From: Prevotella sp.
GTDB taxonomy: Bacteria > Bacteroidota > Bacteroidia > Bacteroidales > Dysgonomonadaceae
Reading direction: 5' to 3'
NCBI GenBank assembly: GCA_031263965.1
Contig: JAISES010000111.1
Coordinates: 1 to 5,387, forward strand
Length of the DNA stretch: 5,387 bases
In this document: piece after piece, positions 5,336 through 5,387 of the stretch
How positions within the stretch are numbered: the stretch's first letter is position 1
How the letters are laid out: each line of letters begins with the position of its first letter
Made by a program: the position numbers and the translations under genes
Notes under the pieces: generated by a model
What the model was told of the DNA's origin: nothing
Database searches by the model: none
The model's input: only the letters and a program-made list of their open reading frames with translations

Positions 5336-5387
5336 TACGCCTTTTTCTCCTGACGGGTTCCCCGCACGTAAAGCATACGGCGCAAGG

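Noticed and set aside
5126..5352. Open frame after the capsid gene, in frame with its stop, containing KGTKNALSARFTVLPVAGSKAKRAELAF-like sequence (split here only by description)
   Set aside because: It has no ATG, runs through three stem-loops and stops at 5350-5352. The plausible continuation is in another frame, so it is either a spurious translation of a repeat or decayed; not supportable as a gene.

Overview
The window looks like a Bacteroidales chromosome, possibly near Bacteroides or Dysgonomonas; this is inferred from gene families and I could not search. Three things point that way: two exported proteins that pair an N-terminal DUF4369-like domain with a C-terminal TlpA/ResA-type thioredoxin domain, AT-rich start regions without Shine-Dalgarno sequences, and a TAnnTTTG-type -7 promoter box. 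The window splits into a host part on the minus strand and a phage-derived part on the plus strand, separated by repeat-rich intergenic DNA.

Host part (1-2291, minus strand). Two tandem paralogous thiol-disulfide oxidoreductase genes run leftward. The downstream one (813 to beyond base 1) is a predicted lipoprotein and is cut off by the window edge. The upstream one (2291-1215) is complete and has an ordinary cleavable signal peptide. The two differ clearly in their N-terminal halves. Their thioredoxin domains are 98% identical in DNA (4 differences in 216 bases, all synonymous) and identical in protein, which suggests recent gene conversion. Both carry the same 13-base leader motif exactly 9 bases before the start codon. 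The gap between them (814-1214) holds a 75-bp inverted-repeat element flanked by TAA, a probable minus-strand terminator and a nested palindromic repeat.

Intergenic DNA (2292-2861). This holds the promoter of the complete thioredoxin gene, one copy of a ~26-bp direct repeat, a cruciform-like GC-rich palindrome, a second copy of the CGTCATTGCGAG palindrome and an array of 7-bp tandem repeats just ahead of the phage genes.

Phage part (2862-5122, plus strand). The first gene encodes an XkdF-like (peptidase S78 type) prohead protease fused to a coiled-coil scaffold. The second encodes a probable HK97-fold major capsid protein. These are the protein components needed to build a procapsid, and both frames are open. 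No portal, terminase, connector or tail gene is visible on either side. The tail of the window (5123-5387) has no gene; it carries the second copy of the 26-bp direct repeat and then three consecutive stem-loops.

The main points of interest are the isolated capsid module bracketed by direct repeats, a possible internal start for a separate scaffold protein, and the converted thioredoxin pair.
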